A stretch of 64,000 bases of DNA, taken from assembly GCF_021730615.1 (NCBI RefSeq), contig NZ_JAJLMN010000001.1, positions 5,485,501-5,549,500 on the forward strand. The letters run 5' to 3'. Under the pieces are notes generated by a model that worked only from the letters and a program-made list of their open reading frames with translations, searched no databases and was not told the DNA's origin. Position 1 is the stretch's first letter. Every line of letters starts with the position of its first letter. Below are positions 62,821 to 64,000 of the stretch, in pieces. The stretch comes from Lichenibacterium dinghuense (GTDB lineage Bacteria; Pseudomonadota; Alphaproteobacteria; Rhizobiales; Beijerinckiaceae). The position numbers and the translations under genes were made by a program.

Positions 62821-63231
62821 TTACCTGGACGTGATGGCGTCCGGCTCCATGGCCCACACGGCGGCCTCGTCCCTGCGCGTCCTGAGGCGGGCCCCGACGC
62901 GCAGGCGCGACCTGAGGCGGCGCTGCAGGTCAGGCGTCTCCGCCACGCCCGCGAGCTGCAGAGCCTCCCCGATGCCGCGCAACATCGCGACCGTCACCGG
63001 GTCCGTCCGCGACCTGCCCTCGAGGCACAGCGCGATACCGTCGATGAGGAGGCTGTCGAGGGCGTGGCCGACAGGCTCGCCCGACGCCCTGGCAGCCGCG
63101 CGGAACCGACGCTTGCGGTCGCGGTCGGCCACCAGGCGCCGCTCATGGACGTCGGGGACGGCTCCGTCGGGCCGCACGCCGTTGGCGGCAAGGAGACGTG
63201 CGAGCTGCTGCACGAGGGCGGGGTCGGTCAT
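62821..63231 (-). CDS. Hypothetical protein, helical
   Basis: A 136-residue protein; ATG 63231 follows AGGAGA. Begins MTDPALVQQLARLLAANGVR. The predicted structure is mostly helical and charged, with Arg-rich segments (RRLVADRDRKRRFRAAARAS and DLQRRLRSRLRVGARLRTRR). No family is recognised. Convergent with the Rep-like gene and divergent from the small ORF at 63341. The plasmid- or phage-like setting suggests an accessory protein. Confidence 0.55.
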   Translation of the reverse strand: MTDPALVQQLARLLAANGVRPDGAVPDVHERRLVADRDRKRRFRAAARASGEPVGHALDSLLIDGIALCLEGRSRTDPVTVAMLRGIGEALQLAGVAETPDLQRRLRSRLRVGARLRTRRDEAAVWAMEPDAITSR

Positions 63232-63340
63232 GTCGGCTCTCCTGTGGACCAGCGTCTGAGAAGCCATGAGGCGGCGAATCGGTGGCGCGACGGGCGGGCC
63301 CGTGGCAGCCATGGTGTCGTGATCTGAGGCGGAGGCGACG

Positions 63341-63574
63341 ATGGCTCACACGATGTTCGACGTCGCCTTGACGGCCCGCATGGGGGCTGACGCCATGGGC
63401 GCCGCGACTGCCCAGGCGTCCCGAATGGTGCGTGGCGCCGTCGCACTGCGCGACGCCCAGGTCCGCGCCGCGGACGCCCGCCAGGGCCGTGCCGCCGCGG
63501 AGGACCGCTTGGCCGCCTCCACCGCCCGCCTTGCCTGCGCCCGGGCAGCACGCGCGGCCGCCCGGGCTTCCTGA
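63341..63574 (+). CDS. Small Ala/Arg-rich hypothetical protein
   Basis: A 77-residue protein with GGAGG eight bases before ATG 63341. It starts MAHTMFDVALTARMGADAMG and continues as one Ala/Arg/Asp helix (ALRDAQVRAADARQGRAAAE), likely a coiled coil. No family is recognised. The opposite strand is also open here, but has no comparable ribosome-binding site. Confidence 0.5.
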   Translation: MAHTMFDVALTARMGADAMGAATAQASRMVRGAVALRDAQVRAADARQGRAAAEDRLAASTARLACARAARAAARAS

Positions 63575-63606
63575 ATCGAAAGGGCGGCCACCGGAGCCGC
63601 CCTCCA

Positions 63607-64000
63607 TCACGCGTCGGCCGGGGCGAGGGCGCTGCCCTCGGGCTCTTTGTCCGGCTCCCACGCCGTCGGGGGCGCGACGGGCTGCTCCGCCTTGGGCCGC
63701 CGCGCCTCGGCCTTGCGCGCCACCTCGGCCCGCCTGAGCTCGTCCCTCAGCTCCCTCGTCGCCTCGAGCTGGGCCTCCGCGAGGGTGGCGGACTCCTCGT
63801 GCCGCGTCTGCGCGTCCTGCCTGTCGGCCTGAGCCTGCGCCGCCGCCTGCGCGGCCGTGTCCGCGTCGGCCTGCGCCCGGACGCGCTCGGCACGCTCCGC
63901 GTCCAGCGACCTGCCCGTCAGGCCCTGCCACGACCACCGGAACGCCCAGTCGAATAGGCCGACGCCCGACGCGACCGTGGCGCCGCACAGCCGCCCCAGG
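63607..64000 (-). CDS. Coiled-coil hypothetical protein (partial, start outside window)
   Basis: The minus strand is open from the last base of the window to TGA 63607-63609 and no start codon fits inside, so this is the C-terminal 131 codons of a longer gene. It starts with a short hydrophobic or aromatic stretch (VGLFDWAFRWSWQGL), perhaps a membrane-anchoring end, then a long Ala/Gln/Glu/Arg coiled coil (ADADTAAQAAAQAQADRQDA, EAQLEATRELRDELRRAEVA) and a Pro/Glu tail. Coding character (codon third-position GC, regular heptads) supports a real gene. The function is unknown. Confidence 0.55.
   Translation of the reverse strand, partial: LGRLCGATVASGVGLFDWAFRWSWQGLTGRSLDAERAERVRAQADADTAAQAAAQAQADRQDAQTRHEESATLAEAQLEATRELRDELRRAEVARKAEARRPKAEQPVAPPTAWEPDKEPEGSALAPADA

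Noticed and set aside
63346-63591. Minus-strand frame of 81 codons opposite the small ORF at 63341
   Set aside because: Both strands give Ala/Arg-rich helices; the plus strand has the GGAGG site, so it was preferred, with limited confidence.

Overview
The window is GC-rich throughout, with dense genes and frequent 4-base start/stop overlaps. The protein families (GCG_CRPN-type small secreted protein, many hybrid histidine kinases, PAS/LuxR-type sensor, IS630/IS66/IS3 elements) suggest an alphaproteobacterium of the Hyphomicrobiales, of the Methylobacterium/Lichenihabitans kind. This assignment is inference from gene content, not from a marker gene. No rRNA, tRNA or CRISPR array was seen.

Layout. 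1-6.6 kb: the end of an FGGY sugar kinase, a palindrome, an IS630 element with TA target duplication, two SDR-type oxidoreductases, and a coupled CoA-transferase/glutathione-transferase pair. 6.8-11.3 kb: a secreted TIM-barrel glycosidase-like protein, a NarL-type sensor kinase/regulator pair, and a small GCG_CRPN protein. 11.4-19.3 kb: a permease cut by an IS66 fragment, AraC and LysR regulators, two paralogous alpha/beta hydrolases with an NTF2-like protein, a DUF4239 membrane protein, and an intact IS630-type transposase. 19.4-26.6 kb: one tight minus-strand run of eight genes: cytochrome b, sulfite-oxidase-fold molybdoprotein, PRC-barrel protein, TIGR04282 transferase, PLP aminotransferase, GT-C mannosyltransferase-like protein, radical SAM/SPASM protein, GT2 glycosyltransferase. 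It looks like an uncharacterised glycoconjugate or small-molecule pathway with an attached redox module. 26.8-30.5 kb: an AraC remnant, an atypical SDR with an upstream micro-ORF, a second NTF2-like protein, a small secreted peptide and a DoxX-like membrane protein.

30.6-59.0 kb is a 28-kb signalling island. It holds eight complete or nearly complete histidine kinases, one kinase remnant, a PAS sensor remnant and three single-domain response regulators. At its centre is a stressosome module, rsbR-rsbS-rsbT-SpoIIE/RsbX-type phosphatase. It is followed without a gap by a hybrid histidine kinase whose N-terminus is itself an RsbT-like ATPase domain. This predicts a stressosome whose output is a phosphorelay rather than a sigma-B partner switch, and it is the most interesting system in the window. 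Around it lie kinase/receiver pairs that look like tandem duplicates. One pair has been broken by an IS3 element that has also destroyed the adjacent PAS-sensor gene. A GAF-GAF-PAS kinase near 33.6 kb is split by a single in-frame TAG.

59.2-64.0 kb has a plasmid- or phage-like character: a chimeric ORF joining a terminase-small-subunit/HTH-like protein to a DUF3443 remnant, about 1.4 kb without convincing genes, iteron-like repeats with the core GTGTAC, then a Rep_3-like protein and small hypothetical proteins.
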